A stretch of 64,000 nucleotides of DNA from Cyrtodaria siliqua. Lineage: Eukaryota; Mollusca; Bivalvia; Adapedonta; Hiatellidae. This document shows, in pieces, positions 11,335 through 25,500 of this stretch; position 1 is the stretch's first letter; each line of letters starts with the position of its first letter. The position numbers and the translations under genes were made by a program. Location of the stretch: contig JAWPHD010000132.1 in assembly GCA_037043455.1 (NCBI GenBank), positions 248,001-312,000 of the forward strand, read 5' to 3'. Below the pieces are notes generated by a model. The model searched no databases and had not been told where the DNA came from. It was given only the letters and a program-made list of their open reading frames with translations.

Positions 11335-11850
11335 TATATACTGATGTTAAACTGTTGCGAATGGCGCAACTGCGTAACTATATATGTATTGCGAATGGCG
11401 TAACTGCGTAACTATATATGTTAAAGTATTGCGACTGGCGTAAATGTGTATCTATACATGTTACAGTATTGCGACTGGTGTAACTGAGTTTATAGATATG
11501 TTAAAGTATTGCGACTGGCGTAAATGTGTAACTATATATGTTACAGTATTGCGACTGGCGTAACTACGTATCTATGTATGGTAAAGTATTGAGACTGGCG
11601 TAAATACGTAACTATATATGTTACAGTATTGCGACTGGCGTAAATGCGTAACTATATATGGTAAAGTATTGCGACTGACGTAAATGCGTAACTATATATG
11701 TTAAAGTATTGTGACTGGCATAAATACGTAACTATATATGTTACAGTATTGGACTGGCGTAAATGCGTAACTATATATGTTACGGTATTGCGACTGGCGT
11801 AACTGCGTAACTTTATATGTTAAAGTATTGCGATTGGCGTAACTGCTGGT
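11335..11850. repeat. 40-bp minisatellite, about 13 units
   Basis: The unit is 'gcgactggcgtaaatgcgta' plus 'actatatatgttacagtatt'. Exact 40-bp spacing is seen for example at 11461 and 11501. Units differ at scattered positions. Confidence 0.9.
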
Positions 11851-12747
11851 TTTACAACAGTATCTGATCTGTTGTACTTCTGTATTACAAGTGCATGCCC
11901 TTTCCCACTTATTCTGGCGATAAGAACAGGTAACACCGCCATGTTATTTGCTTGTCATTCGTTTAAATATTTATTTTCCCATTGCAAACTCAGACTATTT
12001 AAATTACTTTTTATCAGCAAATACGACTTCCAATACGACTTCCAATACATACACAAACACTTTTCATGTGTTCATTCCATTTTATTACCCGATGTATAAA
12101 ATGTCTTAACTGTTCGATTACTTTAAACTGCAGAATAGCGCTATTCAAATACGGGATTATTAGCTGTCAAATTTGTTTTATTAGATATAATAATCCCTCT
12201 TATAGACGTAATTATAGAAAGTGTTGAAGCTTTACAAAACCATTGTGACCAACTAGACATGAGCATTTGTTATATTTTTAATTTTAAAAGAAACGTGGTA
12301 TATATTTATTTTGAACTTCAATTATATATAAATTTTTGTGCAAATACAAATGTAAAACTCGAATTCGCGTATTTGGCAAAGGGTGTTGAAATAAAAAAAA
12401 AAGTGTATAAATATAAACCTTTATCTGTTACATTTCACCTTTTCTTTAAGGGAGTTCAAACACGTGTATATGAATGGCATTTAAAGTTTTATTTACGAAA
12501 CAAACTAGTTGAAATTAATGTTCTGTTCGGAACATAACATTAAACGTCTTAAGAGGATTGTTTTGAACAATTATCGAATAGTATATTAATATGGCCCGTT
12601 TTACTGAAAACTCGGATTGAAATAAAAGTAATTCACGAAAGTCACATTGTAATACACAACACATCACTATATTTAGTGGACAGTGCCTTCAATATATACA
12701 ACTTCGAATATATAAGTATTGGTCAATAACGTATGTAAGATTCGTTA
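11851..12747. other. Intergenic, no gene seen
   Basis: Very AT-rich sequence. An ORF at 12259-12537 is lysine and tyrosine rich with no recognisable motif and is probably chance. A small direct duplication of 'aatacgacttcc' lies at about 12019-12044. Confidence 0.35.
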
Positions 12748-13026
12748 CATTACGTTGTCCGTGTATTAACTTGCATACCCAATCCAACCCCTTCTCCAAG
12801 AAGCGAAAACGGGGTTGGCTGCGGTACGAAATAAAACTTTAATTTCGGCTTAAAAGGTTTGCATATTGTAAAACTAAAATATTTAGTATGTAATTTTAAA
12901 TAGGATATCGCATATTTTCAGTAAAAATGTTTTTAAACGTGTTTTATTGTCGAAATGTCCGTTCTAAAATCCTGCTAATATAAGCGTTCCCATCGCTTAA
13001 TGGAATTAAGGTGGGACCACGTAATG
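12748..13026 (-). mobile_element. 279-bp MITE-like element, copy 1 of 3
   Basis: The ends are 'cattacgttgtcc' and 'ggaccacgtaatg'. Internal blocks 'aaccccttctcc', 'aagaagcgaaaacggggttg', 'ttaatttcggctta' and 'tccgttctaaaatcctgct' recur in inverted orientation at about 33567-33849 and 49161-49439. The 49-kb copy is also exactly 279 bp between its ends. No ORF. Confidence 0.7.
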
Positions 13027-13029
13027 AAC

Positions 13030-13255
13030 ATTGTTGTTGTTCACACGTAGTTGCGTATATTTGTATGTGTTCGATACATATAATACAATATTCATCATCG
13101 CATTTAGTCATATACATATTGGTTAATATAGAATGTAAGGTAGTTGCGTATGTTTGTTTGCGTTCGATATATACAGTATATACAATGTAGAATGTACACA
13201 TGTTCGTATTTAGTCATACATTGTTTAATAAATAATGTAAGAACATTGTAGTTGT
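13030..13255. repeat. Imperfect ~120-bp direct duplication
   Basis: Two tracts share 'gtagttgcgtat', 'tgtgttcgata', 'tttagtcata' and 'attggttaatatagaatgta'-like text, at about 13045-13135 and 13140-13240. They are diverged and non-coding. Confidence 0.5.
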
Positions 13256-13305
13256 TCATTCATTTTTGTATTTATTTTGTCGCATTCCATAGAAACACAC
13301 TTGTG

Positions 13306-13343
13306 TGGGGGTGCGGGGGGAGGGAGGGGGGGGGGGGGGGGTG
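13306..13343 (+). other. G-rich tract, potential G-quadruplex
   Basis: This is a run of G blocks ending in 18 uninterrupted Gs within a 38-bp stretch on the plus strand. It could fold as a G-quadruplex, and long G runs are also error-prone in sequencing, so the exact length is uncertain. Confidence 0.5.
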
Positions 13344-13394
13344 TATTTTTGTGCTCCTATAACAGAAAACTTCACAATGTAGTACTCGTTAACC

Positions 13395-14290
13395 ACGTGT
13401 TCCTGTGGATATGGACGAATACAGGCCCGTGAGGCATGATTAAATTGACGGACGCAGGTCCTTGTAAACATGGTTATTTGGACAAACACAGAAACATAGG
13501 TCTCTTAGGGCATGGTTATATGGACAAACACGTTCTTCTAGTAGACCCATTTGTCGAGAGGTAGTTGTCCTAACCCGGTGCAGGATAGGGCATACACGTT
13601 ATACTCATTCATATTTATTACAAGGTGAGCAATTACCAGACTGTATACCCTGCTTTGCACCGTAAACGGTCAAACACATCTTGCTGGAATGTGTAGACTT
13701 TGATCCTATGCGTCAAAGGTACTACAATGTTAATACTATGACCTAGTTATTTAATACTATAAATGTTAGTCTAGTTTTAGATTTCCTGAAGGAAGTCGGA
13801 CTATATAAATCATTTTAATATGTTCTTGTATATATTTACTTTTTTATATACCCGTTTTCGGGCATTTGTTGATTTACATATATAGTTTATATTACTACCA
13901 TATCATCCCTTATTTTTTAATAGTTTTATCTTGATATATTCACATTAATTTTTAATTAATCCTTCATTTCTTCATCTTTCATCAGTTTTTGCGCACACTA
14001 TAACCTATTTATGTGTCGGCGTGCCGTAAAACACCATTCATTCATTTATGGACAAACACAATCCCAATGATATGTTTATATGGACGAATATACAGCCGCG
14101 GGGAATGCTTATATGGACGAACACAGGAACGTATGGTCATGTTTATATATGGACGAACACATGCCCCTATGGTCATGGTTATATATGGACGAACACAGGG
14201 CCCCGTAGGCACGGTTATGTGGACGAACACACGCCCTTGTGGGCATGGTAATATTAATAAACACATGCCCCTGTGGGCTTGGCAATAACT
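13395..14290. repeat. ~40-bp minisatellite interrupted by a LINE
   Basis: Units such as 'tatatggacgaacacaggcc' plus 'gggcatggt' occur before 13545 and resume at 14047. Between them lies a LINE 3' end (13552-14045). Units vary in length and sequence. The open frames in the right-hand part come from the repeat, not from a gene. Confidence 0.8.
13552..14045 (+). mobile_element. 5'-truncated LINE 3' end inserted in a minisatellite
   Basis: It matches the last coding part and 3' UTR of the LINE on the minus strand at 52738-53935, including 'gggcatacacgttatactca', 'gacctatttatgtgtcggcg'-like text and the end 'cgtaaaacaccattcattca'. Most of the element is missing, as is typical of incomplete reverse transcription. 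Confidence 0.8.
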
Positions 14291-14542
14291 TTCCTTCCAT
14301 GTACAGCACCTCCCCGACAGATTACAGTAGATCAACGTTGTTTGTGCTGATTATTAATAATGCAAACGATCGATCAAAAGACTTGCCAGATTAGATAAAC
14401 TTACTGCAAACTGTATTGTGCTTTTACTATTTGAACGAGCTATACCATTATAATTGGAGAGAGTGCTGTAAATAAGTCATAGGACAGATCGGTGAACATT
14501 TGGTACCATAGACATTGGTTAAACAATAACACAAACTTCAAA

Positions 14543-17500
14543 ATGGATAGTATGATGCTGCCGCGTCCTAGGACAACCGAGTGAGTATTAATTAATTAAC
14601 TAACATCACTAATTAATAGGATAGTACAATAGTTGTATTTTTATGTTTAATATATTTAAGTTAAAGTGATATGCATACAGTTTATTGATCTAATTATACT
14701 TAGTTTCATAAAGCAGTGTTGAAGGTGACATGTATTTATATCAAAGCATGTTACGTATGTTTTGCGAATTATTATACCTGAAATGACAGAAAATTCTCTC
14801 ATTGGGAGATTTCTTTTTTTTTTTCTTTTTTTTTTTTTGTGCTGAGTGGGGGACACATTAACCCCAACCCACGGAAAACGACAGCACCAAAATCATATAT
14901 TGTTTAAAGACTGTTGCTTACATAAGAATGCGTTAAGCAGTCATTTGTTGAATTCCTTATTATAAAGCATAGACAGACTGGACATGCATGTAAGCGACAA
15001 AATATTATATATCCAAAATAATATATCATCTTACCCAAATGTCATTAAATAGAATCTGGTCTATTACGCATTATTCACGCATTTATATCGTCGATATTTA
15101 TAGGCTTGATTAACATATACTTTATTTAATACCAATCAACATATATTGCTAGTGGTGTTTACTTTGCCAAGGTATCACAACGTTCCACTGTATCGCCTGG
15201 GAACACATACAGTGGTACCATTTTACGACTGGGGAAACATGCGATGATACGCTTGTCGACTACGGAAACATACAATGGTAACGTTTGTCGAATGGGGACA
15301 CATACAATGGTACCACTTGTTGACTGGGGACACATACAATGGTACTACTTGTTAACTGGGGACACATACAATGGTACCGCTTGTCGACCGGGGACACATA
15401 CAATGGTACCACTAGTTGAAAGGGGACACACACAGTGGTACCTCTTGTCGACTGGAACACACACAGTGGTACCCCTTGTCGACTAGGGACACATGTAATG
15501 GTACCATTTGTCAACTGGGGACACATACAATGGTACCATTTGTCGACTGAGGACACATATAATGGTACCATTTGTCAACTGGGGACACACACAATGGCAC
15601 CGCTTGTCGACTGGGGACACATACAATGGTACCATTTGTCATCTAGGGACACTTACAATGGTATCGCTTGTCGACTGGCGACACATACAATGGTACCCTT
15701 TGGCGACTGGGGACACATACAGGGGTACCCCTTGTCGACTTAGGACAGTTGTAACCCTTGTCGATTGGGTCGCATACAACGATACTCGATCGATGTCGAT
15801 TGGGGACACATGCAATGGTACCCTTTGTCGACTGGGAACGCTTATAACGGTACGCCTTATCGACTGGGGACGCATACAACGGTACCACTTGTCGACTGGG
15901 GACACATACAACGGTACTCTTGTCGACTGGGACACATACAACGGTACACCTTGTCGATTGGGGACGCATACAACGGTACCTCTTGTCGACTGGGGACACA
16001 TACGACGGTACACCTTGTCGACTGGGGACGCTTATAATGGTACGCCTTGTCGACTGGGGACGCATACAACGGTACACCTTGTCGACTGGGGACGCTTATA
16101 ACGGTACGCCTTGTCGACTGGGGACACATACAACGGTACACCTTGTCGACTACGGACGCTTATAACGGTACTCTTGTCGACTGGGGACGCATACAACGGT
16201 ACACCTTGTCGACTGGGGACGTTTATAATGGTACGTCTTGTCGACTGGGGACGCATACAACGGTCCACCTTGTCGACTGGGGACGCTTATAACGGTACGC
16301 CTTGTCGACTGGGGACACATACAACGGTACACCTTGTCGACTGGGGACGCTTATAACGGTACTCTTGTCGACTGGGGACGCTTATAATGGTACGCCTTGT
16401 CGACTGGGGACGCTTACAACGGTACTCTTGTCGACTGGGGACGCTTATAATGGTACGCCCTGTCGACTGGGGACGCATACAACGTTACACCTCGCATACA
16501 ACGGTACCCCTTGTCGACTGGGGACACATACAACGGTACACCTTGTCGACTGGGGACGCATACAACGGTCCCCCTTGAGACTGGGGACGCTTATAATGGT
16601 ACGCCTTGTTGACTAGGGACACATACTACGGTACGCCTTGTCATCTGGGGACGCATACAACGGTACACCTTGTCGACTGGGGACGCTTATAACGGTACGC
16701 CTTGTCGACTGGGGACACATACAATGGTACACCTTGTCGACTGGGGACGCTTATAACGGTACGCCTTGTCGACTGGGGACGCATACAACGGTCCCCCTTG
16801 TCGACTGGGGACGCATACAATGGTAGGCCTTGTCGACTGGGGACACATACAACGGTACTCTTGTCGACTGGGGACGCTTACAACGGTACTCTTGTCGACT
16901 GGGGACGCATACAACGGTACACCTTGTCGACTGGGGACACATACAACGGTACACCTTGTCGACTGGGGACGCAAACAACGGTACTCTTGTCGACTGGGGA
17001 CGCATACAACGGTACTCTTGTCGACTGGGGACGCATACAATGGTACACCTTGTCGACTGTGGATAGATGTAAGTAGCACGTGTCGACTTGGTACAGTTGT
17101 AAATCAACTGCGATGACCACTTGTCGACTTGGGACACATATTTTGGTACCAGTTTGCCAATAGAAGACACACACAGCGGTACCTCTTGTCAACTGGAGAC
17201 AGTTATAACTGATAGGCGCGATCACACCTTGTCGATTTGGGACACGTACAACGGTACCCTTTTCGACTGGGGACATATACAACGGTACTCTTTGTCGACT
17301 GGGGACACATACAAAGACAACACTTGTCGACTGGGGACACATACAGTGGCAATACTTGTCGACTGGGAACATATAAAACGTCACCCTTTGTCGACTGGGA
17401 ACACATAGAACGTCTCCCCTTGTCGACTGGGAACACATAAAACATCACCCCTTGTCAACTGGAGACACATAAAACGTCATCCCTTGGCGACTGGGAACAC

Positions 17501-20500
17501 ATAAAACGTCACCCTTGTCGACTGGGAACACATAAAATATCAACCCTTGTCAACTGGAGGCACATAAAACGTCACCACTTGTCGACTGGGGACGTATAAA
17601 ACGTCACCACGTGTTGAATGGAGATAGTGTGAGATGCAGAAGAAGTTGTATGTTTTGTTAAAATAGCTTTTTTCGAACCCCTCTTTTTCCATTAAAATAC
17701 GTCATTACTCGTATTTCATTAAACCAAAATAAAAACATATTCAGCCAAAGTATGGAAATTAAATCTTTTCGATTTATGTATCTGTATACATATCTTACAC
17801 ACTTTATTAATGCGTTTTCAATCCTCCCAATAATTAAGTTGTATAATTTATCAGTGTAATTACATATTTATTATTAAGCTGAAAGAACATTATAGTTCTG
17901 ATGCTAGATGAATTACATGTTCGAACGAATTTATATTATTCATTTTCATTTTTAAATAGCATAATATCCACATACTATGTGAAGAGAAATCCTGAATAGT
18001 TTAAACAAGATTCTTTGCTATGCTTTGAACAGAAAAATATATACGAGCATTTAAGTACACGAAACTAAAGCATTTCCCTATGCTTTGTAAGAAGAAATAT
18101 ACTGAAGAAAATAAATGATATATTATATTAATGTGTGTTTTTTTCTCCAAATACGCAAACCGTCATAGTAATGGAAGTGAATTTCAGATTCCTGCAAAAT
18201 CCAGCTATGATAGTGATATATTATATCATATTATAATATATATTTATATGTATGTGTGTGTTGTGTTGTAACATAATGGTATATTAATTGTTTAAAATGC
18301 TTTTAATATTACATATAATACTTGGATTAAAGAAACTATGTTATCTACCTTTAAATAGAAACAGTTTACGTCAATACATATGGTTAAACCGCGTACATTG
18401 AACATTGCATATTGAAAGAGAGGCGATTTCTCAAGGATTTAAAATTCGTTTTCTTAGGCTTACGATTTCCACAATCAATAAATTCAATACGCTTAAGTCT
18501 AACTTAGGCCAAATAAATATGATTTAAAACCTTTATTCATTTATAAATTGATTTTGTGTTCGTAATATGTATATTAATTTTCCTATGTCTTTTCACCGCA
18601 CTATAACATTGAGTATAAATATATGGAGGGGGACATCCGCCATAAGCATTTCTTACATTTTGTCATTTTGAACTTGCATTATGAAAAATTGCAATATGCC
18701 TTATTTATAATTTCCTAATTTCTTAAACGCTAAATTCATTCATTGTATCTTTTTTAAACTGTCAAATATTGCATTTTTGCATTGTTGCATTGTTGTATTT
18801 TTGCACTATAGAGAGGTATGTATATCCGCCATTGTATGACAAAATAAAATAGCGGATATCCCCCTCCATATCAATAGCTCACTGCTACAAGTATACTAGT
18901 GACAAGTGACTAGATGTAAGAAACATAGCTCATACGGTTTAATAATCTGTATATGACGCGCTCTCTCTATAAAGTAGGCAGAGTATGCGCCACGACTCAT
19001 CGAGGATTCTGAAGACATCAAGCTATGCATGCATACTTAACACACGTATTTCACTAAACCTTAAATAATACACATACATGGTCATACTACACCAATTCAT
19101 TTTCCATAAGGTCCATGATAGCTCTAAGCTCTGTACTGGGTTTCATAATATAAGAAGCTAAATTTTTGTTTAGTTGTTTTAAAAGACCTATTTCAGCTTT
19201 ATCAAAAAAACATACACAAACCATACATTGAGTATGTTTTGAGAAAGTTGTTTGGGTCGGATGGTAGTGACCCAATATAACTCTTGTTTTTATTATTCCA
19301 CAAATTATGAATACATTGCACAATTTTTATGTATGATTTAACCTTCAAAAATACTCTTCAAAAGTTGAATTTTAATTTTTTAGATTTTTTTTGGGTTTGT
19401 TTACCTTGTCAACCAATCAAAATTAAGAGATTCTGTGTAATAGCTCCGAATTTACCCTGGAACATTTTCCCTGTCCACTGACTGGTTAGTAATTGGTGTA
19501 GTCTGATCACATGCATAATTCGAACTAGATTTCAAACGAGAGCGATATTTCGGCAGGAAAACATTGAACATGTCGGAAAATATACAGTCGCTACAAAAAA
19601 TGACTGGATTTGGAACGGCCTGATATCCTTCTTGTTTGTGAGTTTTATGCATGCACTTGTGGTATATAAGGGTTATTCCGTTGACATTCGGCGGTTGTTT
19701 ATGCAGGCCTTGTGTGATTTCTTAACCTCGCCGGAATGGAGTCGTGCGCGTACGCTACCTACTTTATACCTGTGGTAGGTATACAGAATATATAGAGATT
19801 ATTTAACTGCTGGGGTCGATTATAGGGAAATCCTTCACGAGATGGTAGACGTGTTGTTCTTTTCACGAACGAGCGTATGCGAGTGAGTGAAAAAAAAAAC
19901 AACGGCCACCATCGAGTGAAGGATTTCCCTATAATCGAATCCAGCAATTAAATAATCTATTTATTTACATTTATATCAGTTTATATATAAATTTAACCTA
20001 AATTATTCGCTTTATTGAACGTTATCGACGGATGACGTCGACGTCAGCAACACTTTGTTGACGTCATAACTCAACGTCACAGTTAGTTATTTTTGTGTTC
20101 GGAGTTAGTTATTAATATTTTGCGATTATGAATATACTTTCACTGAAAAATCCTAATCTTTCACCCACAGAAAGGTAATAAAAAAACATAAAAGCTATGA
20201 TTCTTAAAGTTACGTCGGGATATGACTGAACTATCGTTAAAAGCGACGTCAAGGACGCACAGTTTTGGAAACTGTTTAACAATATGGAAATTGGTCTATG
20301 TCACCATACATACAGTGTAGTTAGTATGCAGGCATTTTGATAGATAATCCCTATGCCATTTTGCCTATAAACGTCCTTGAGACCGGGATAATCAGCTACT
20401 TATTTCTGCATTACCAAAATTGATTTCCTTACAGCTCAGTGCGACAGTACGTTCACTTTCTTTGTTAAAAAGTATTTTATCATGAATTTTAAAATATCGA

Positions 20501-22475
20501 TAGCTAGTTCGAATGACCTAAAATTCAACTGTCGATGGCTTTAAATAGCTATGTTGTGTTAAACCGTCTACACATCCTATCTCTGATTTAATGTTTAAGA
20601 AAGAGCTCATATAGCCATAGCCTGGGTTTGGTACTTAATATGTGTTAAATATCGCCCTAGGTATATTATATATGTAAATGTTTGATTGCTGTTTCTATTT
20701 AAAATCATGTGCATATCGTCACCATGTTCCGGTTGAATGATTTTGGCAGAGTTATGGCCCTTTAAAGGTGTTAGTATAGGCGGCAGTGAAAACACATTCA
20801 TCATTATATTAATTTTGGAGAAACATTTTCAGATTATTTTTTAGCTACGATCTGAAACTCATATAAGTGAAATAAATCAGTCCATGAATTTGGACTGTAT
20901 AAAGTTTGCAATTTTACTATACTGTATAATTATGTACATTGTACATTTTGAAGGTGGTGTAGTGATATAGTTTCCGCCTCGCATGCGGAAGATCGGGGGG
21001 TTCAAATCCCGGCCTGTTAATACAATGTCACTAGTAGCTCCCCTGCTTGGTTTAAACATATTTTCTTTTTTTAATAGTTTACAACGTTTCATATATACAT
21101 TGTACAAAACATATTAAAGGATTAGCAAACTGCTTATGGAATTCTTCCCCTAAGCTCCCTTGCCTGACATTCAGGAAATAAAGTGGTCGGCACGGTGTCA
21201 GTATAGCGTGTTTTGGTGGGGTATCATGACATGCGTCTACGTCGCGGTATTCCAGTGTGGCGGCACTGTAAAGATGAGCACTAAGCCCACTGCTACAAGT
21301 ATACTCAGTGATCGAATGTATACCATGCGGACAATACAAGTGTTTTAATTGGTATTCAGTTATTATTAAATATCGATTTACCACCACCAATTGCATGTAG
21401 CATGTCAAATGTAGTTCCTATAATAAAAAGTAATCACTAATTTTGTTTTGTTTTTTTTTGTTTTAGAAATGGGCATCATAAGTAGGTGTGGGTGTTTATT
21501 TAAAACATAGGAATAAAGAGAGATATTAAGTAGTTAATTAATAAAAATGTCATTAATTAAGTGTTTTCATATTGGCCCAGTTATTGGTCTTCGGACTGTC
21601 ATATTGGCCCAAGGCCGAAGGATGGTGGGGAGGGAGGGTTGGGGATCATTGGTGAACATTTTCCAGATTTAAAATCCATGCATACACGTTGTGAGTAACT
21701 ATTAATGAATTGAAAACAGCTGTACCCTTGACCTGTTTAGTAAACTATTTTTTTCTAATTATATGAAAATTACACTGCTGCATTATCCATACTTGAGTTG
21801 AAGTTGCAGCCAATCATTAATATGTGGCATTTTAACATTGGTGTCAGTGGGGAAAATAATTGGTGGTTTCATACCTAAACCATGTTTCTACAATTACGTT
21901 TCGATAACAAGAAACATGCGCGTTAATCAAATCATTACAAAACCAATAAGTGTCGTGCACTTGAAAATTACCTCGAGACTTAAATATTTTGGGGCCATTT
22001 TGATTGATTATTCTCTCTCAAACACCTCTAATATATAGCTTGATTGACAAGTTATTCCATTCCGCGATTGCGTGCATTTTGGTGAACATAACTAGGTAGT
22101 TGTTAATCACCGTATTTGCCTAAGTTTTATTATCTTGGGTACCTTTCGACACGCCATGATATTGTATTTCAAACTGACACGGTATACTGGGTCAATATTA
22201 TATCTGAGGACACTAATCCCTACCTAAGCTAGACTATGAATCGAATAATCGAAATATAATCCATCTATTCATTATTGTACATATTGACATACAACCCCAT
22301 ACAGACAATGGATTTACTACTGTATATATATCGTCTTTAAACGTATCTGTTTCTACACTAGCTATGGAATAAATATCCCCACTAGCAGGCGGTATTTAAC
22401 GTGCGGTTCTTAAAATATATTCCCTATTTATAACAAAGAAAAGCAACATTATCAAAAAAAAAAGTAAAAAAAAAA

Positions 22476-22548
<73 letters not shown>

Positions 22549-25500
22549 TTAAGACTGAACGAATTGAATGTTGTTATCAACGAAGTATAGGTTGTTTTCC
22601 CATAGAGAAAGGTGGAGGGACAAATAGTAATCTGAGGACCTAACAAAAAGAGTAATATGGTCGGAGTATATACTTACTGTGTAACTCAATATCACGCTGC
22701 TTACTACTCAATATCATACTGCCTACTACTCAGTATCATACTGCCTACTACTCAGTATCATACTGCCTACTACTGAGTATCATACTGTCTAGTACTCAGT
22801 ATCATACTGCCTAGTATTCAGTATCATACTGCCTACTACTCAGTATCATTCTGTCTACTAATCAGTATCATACTGCCTACTACTCAGTATCATTCTGCCT
22901 ACTTCTCAATATCATACTGCCTAGTACTCAGTATCATACTGTCTACTACTCAGTATCAGACTGCCTACTACTCAGTATCATACTGTCTACAACTCAGTAT
23001 CAAACTGCCTACTACTCAGAATCATACTGCCTACTACTCAATATCATACTGTCTGGTACTCAGTATCATGCTGCGTACTACTCAGTATCATACTGCCTAC
23101 TACTCAGTATCATGCTGCCTACTACTCAGTATCATACTGCCTACTACTCAATATCATACTGTCTTGTATTCAATATCATACTGCCTACTACTCAGTATCA
23201 TGCTGCCTAGTACTCAATATCATACTGTCTGGTACTCAGTATCATGCTGCCTACTACTCAATATCATGCTGCCTACTACTCAGTATCATACTGCCTATTC
23301 CTCATTATCATACTGCCCATTACACAATATCATACTGTCTACTACTCAGTATCTTTCTGCCTTCTACTCAGTATCATACTGCCTACTACTCAGTATCATA
23401 CTGCCTTCTACTCAGTATCATTCTACCTACTACTCAATAGCATGCTGCCTACTACTCAGTATCATGCTGCCTACTACTCAGTATCATACTGCCTAATACT
23501 CAGTATCATACTGCCTACTACTCAGTATCATTCTGCCTACTACTCAGTATCATACGGCCTACTACTCAGTATCATACTGCCTACTACTCAGTATCATACT
23601 GCCTTCTACTCAGTATCATACTGCCTACTACTCAATACCATACTGTCTACTACTCAGTATCATACTGTCTAATACTCAGTATCATTCTGCCTACTACTCA
23701 GTATCATACTGTCTACTACTCAGTAACATGCTGCCTACTACTCAGTATCATACTGTCTAGTACTCAATATCATACTGTCTAGTACTCAGTATCATGCTGC
23801 CTACTATTCAATATCATACGGCCTACTACTCAGTATCATACGGCCTACAACTCAGTATCAAACTGCCTACTACTCAGTATCATACTGCCTACTACTCAAT
23901 ATCATACTGTCTGGTACTCAGTATCATGCTGCCTACTACTCAGTATCATACTGCCTACTACTCAATATCATACTGTCCTGTATTCAATATCATACTGCCT
24001 ACTACTCAGTATCATGCTGCCTAGTACTCAATATCATACTGTCTGGTACTCAGTATCATGCTGCCTACTACTCAATATCATGCTGCCTACTACTCAGTAT
24101 CATACTGCCTATTCCTCATTATCATACTGCCCATTACACAATATCATACTGTCTACTACTCAGTATCTTTCTGCCTTCTACTCAGTATCATACTGCCTAC
24201 TACTCAGTATCATACTGCCTTCTACTCAGTATCATTCTACCTACTACTCAATAGCATGCTGCCTACTACTCAGTATCATGCTGCCTACTACTCAGTATCA
24301 TACTGCCTAATACTCAGTATCATACTGCCTACTACTCAGTATCATTCTGCCTACTACTCAGTATCATACGGCCTACTACTCAATATCATACTGTCTACAA
24401 CTCAGTATCAAACTGCCTACTACTCAGTATCATACTGCCTACTACTCAATATCATACTGTCTGGTACTCAGTATCATGCTGCCTACTACTCAGTATCATA
24501 CTGCCTACTACTCAATATCATACTGTCCTGTATTCAATATCATACTGCCTACTACTCAGTATCATGCTGCCTAGTACTCAATATCATACTGTCTGGTACT
24601 CAGTATCATGCTGCCTACTACTCAATATCATGCTGCCTACTACTCAGTATCATACTGCCTATTCCTCATTATCATACTGCCCATTACACAATATCATACT
24701 GTCTACTACTCAGTATCTTTCTGCCTTCTACTCAGTATCATACTGCCTACTACTCAGTATCATACTGCCTTCTACTCAGTATCATTCTACCTACTACTCA
24801 ATAGCATGCTGCCTACTACTCAGTATCATGCTGCCTACTACTCAGTATCATACTGCCTACTACTCAGTATCATTCTGCCTACTACTCAGTATCATACTGA
24901 CTACTACTCAGTATCATACGGCCTACTACTCAGTATCATACTGCCTACTACTCAGTATCATACTGCCTTCTACTCAGTATCATACTGCCTACTACTCAAT
25001 ACCATACTGTCTACTACTCAGTATCATACTGTCTAATACTCAGTATCATTCTGCCTGCTACTCAGTACCATACTGTCTAGTACTCAGTAACATGCTACCT
25101 ACTACTCAATATCATACTGTCTAGTACTCAATATCATACTGTCTAGTACTCAGTATCATGCTGCCTACTATTCAATATCATACTGCCTACTACTCAGTAT
25201 CATGCTGCCTACTACACAATATAATACTGTCTAGTACTCAATATCATACTGCCTAGCACTCAATATCATACTGCCTAGCACTCAATATCATACTGCCTAG
25301 CACTCAATATCATACTACCTACTAATAATCAATATCATACTGCCTACTACTCAGTATCATGCTGCCTACTACACAATATAATACTGTCTAGTACTCAATA
25401 TCATACTGCCTAGCACTCAATATCATACTACCCTACCTACTAATACTCAATATCATACTGCCTACTACTCAGTATCATACTGCCTACTACTCAGTATCAT

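Noticed and set aside
12259..12537. 92-codon ORF in AT-rich DNA
   Set aside because: It is lysine, tyrosine and phenylalanine rich, as expected from base composition, with no motif or splice context.
14013..14335. ORFs with repeated 'YGRTHAPMVM' or 'VRPYITMT' text
   Set aside because: They are frames through the ~40-bp minisatellite.
15244..17448. Dense overlapping ORFs on both strands (up to ~200 codons)
   Set aside because: They are translations of the 32-bp satellite in rotating frames. The same short peptides repeat, with no domain, start context or splice signals.
20952..21020. tRNA-Ala gene
   Set aside because: The arms are recognisable but the acceptor stem does not pair, and a SINE body shared with 51.4 kb follows.
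23068..25124. Long plus-strand ORFs, up to 248 codons, rich in LLLSIILPTTQYHTA-like text
   Set aside because: The 22-bp unit has no stop in one frame. The peptide is pure repeat and hydrophobic by chance.
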